12,772 nucleotides of DNA from Deltaproteobacteria bacterium (GTDB taxonomy: Bacteria; Desulfobacterota; Syntrophia; Syntrophales; UBA2210): NCBI GenBank assembly GCA_019314085.1, contig JAFCZZ010000078.1, forward strand, positions 1 through 12,772. Reading direction: 5' to 3'. This document shows positions 12,028-12,772 of the stretch, one piece after another. Every line of letters begins with the position of its first letter. The first letter of the stretch is position 1. The position numbers and the translations under genes are program-made. The notes below the pieces were generated by a model. It was given only the letters and a program-made list of their open reading frames with translations, had not been told where the DNA came from and made no database searches.

Positions 12028-12772
12028 ATGAATAACAGAACTACTCTTACTGCCCGCCAGATGGCCGCATTCCGCACAACAGTCTATGGCTATTACGAGA
12101 GGCACGGCCGGAGCTTCCCTTGGCGGGAGACCGCCGATCCCTACCGAATCCTCGTCTCGGAGGTTATGCTTCAGCAGACACAGGCGCCCCGCGTTCTTCT
12201 GAAATACGAGAGGTTTCTTCACCTCTTTCCCAATGTCGCGACCCTTGCCGCTGCGTCTCTCCACGATGTCCTCGGTGCCTGGCAGGGATTGGGATACAAT
12301 CGTCGTGCCCTAGCCCTGAAACAGTCGGCACAGCAAATCGTTGCCCTCCATGGTGGTATCGTTCCTCGGGACGAGGAGTCCCTCGTCTCGCTCCCTGGAA
12401 TCGGCCCCGCCACGGCCCGCGCAGTCCGGGCCTTCGCATTCAACGAACCGGTGATTCTGATTGAGACAAATATCCGTGCCGTTTTCATCCACCACTTTTT
12501 CCCTCAGGAAGAAACCGTCGCCGATTCAAATCTTCGTCCGCTGATAGAGAAGACCCTTGACCAAAAGGAACCGGGGCGATGGTACAATGCCCTGATGGAT
12601 TACGGAACCTTTCTGAAAAAGGCCCACGCCAATCCCGCACGGAGGAGTTCTCATCACCAAAGGCAATCACTCTTCGAGGGTTCTGTTCGCCAGGTACGGG
12701 GGGCGATCCTCAGGCTCATCCTGGAAAAAGTTCAACTATCCGAGCCCGCCCTCATTGAAACGCTTCCCTTTG
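12028..12772 (+). CDS. MutY-like HhH-GPD adenine glycosylase without Fe-S cluster, partial
   Basis: An open frame runs from ATG 12028 to the window end (248 codons, no stop). It matches the MutY/EndoIII fold: PWRETADPYRILVSEVMLQQTQ with the catalytic Glu E45, WQGLGYNRRALAL, and the helix-hairpin-helix LPGIGPATARAVRAF (about residues 122-136). The Asp of the usual DGN/DTN motif is replaced by Glu (E146 in LIETNIRAVF). The four C-terminal cysteines of the 4Fe-4S cluster are missing: where MutY has its cluster, this protein reads NALMDYGTFLKKAHANPARRSSHHQ. Clusterless MutY-like proteins with IETNIR are known in several lineages, so both changes look like family traits. It should remove adenine opposite oxidised guanine; activity unproven. 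The ribosome binding site is weak. The 3' end lies outside the window. Confidence 0.82.
   Translation, partial: MNNRTTLTARQMAAFRTTVYGYYERHGRSFPWRETADPYRILVSEVMLQQTQAPRVLLKYERFLHLFPNVATLAAASLHDVLGAWQGLGYNRRALALKQSAQQIVALHGGIVPRDEESLVSLPGIGPATARAVRAFAFNEPVILIETNIRAVFIHHFFPQEETVADSNLRPLIEKTLDQKEPGRWYNALMDYGTFLKKAHANPARRSSHHQRQSLFEGSVRQVRGAILRLILEKVQLSEPALIETLPF

Noticed and set aside
1..12772. Alternative genetic code with TGA or TAG as sense codons
   Set aside because: Intact genes in the window end in TGA (antitoxin, marR, radical-SAM, GNAT) and TAG (toxin, FMN reductase, histidine phosphatase), so both are normal stops here.

Overview
The window looks like a strictly anaerobic member of the former Deltaproteobacteria (Desulfobacterota), possibly a sulfate reducer or a syntroph. 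This rests on an hgcAB-type mercury-methylation pair, thiolase/DUF35 acyl-CoA genes, a radical-SAM protein and a flavodoxin-like FMN reductase; the exact taxon is inference. No rRNA, tRNA, CRISPR array or complete insertion sequence was seen.

Layout. (1) 1-1375, plus strand: a Phd/YefM-ParE toxin-antitoxin pair, then a zinc-ribbon protein with an IS200-like HUH (Y1) domain. (2) 1376-1746: gene-poor, holding only what looks like an N-terminal scrap of a PD-(D/E)XK nuclease/repair protein. (3) 1747-6427, minus strand, read from right to left: a BASS-type transporter; a MarR regulator with a strong promoter overlapped by a perfect palindrome; hgcA; hgcB; a thiolase; and its DUF35 partner. (4) 6626-12772, mostly plus strand and apparently intact: radical-SAM protein, FMN reductase, one minus-strand gene of unknown function, histidine phosphatase, GNAT acetyltransferase, DUF2156 protein, PPOX-fold protein and a MutY-like glycosylase that runs off the window.

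Main result. The centre of the window is a mercury-methylation locus. HgcA is recognised by the cap-helix motif NVWCAAGK and a C-terminal five-helix membrane domain. HgcB is recognised by two 4Fe-4S motifs, the GVGCA segment and a terminal Cys-Cys. A cysteine-rich MarR protein sits directly upstream and its end overlaps the start of hgcA, so it probably controls the operon. Several genes of this minus-strand block are broken as given. hgcA has an in-frame TGA after a 30-codon leader and a one-base insertion in its membrane domain. The transporter has an 11-bp tandem duplication that shifts the frame and an in-frame TAG. The thiolase has one in-frame TGA in the loop that carries the nucleophile. 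hgcB, marR and DUF35 are open. Five lesions within about 3.4 kb, against none seen in the 6 kb of genes to the right, suggest local decay of a mercury-methylation/transport island. Assembly error and, for the thiolase only, selenocysteine recoding remain to be excluded.
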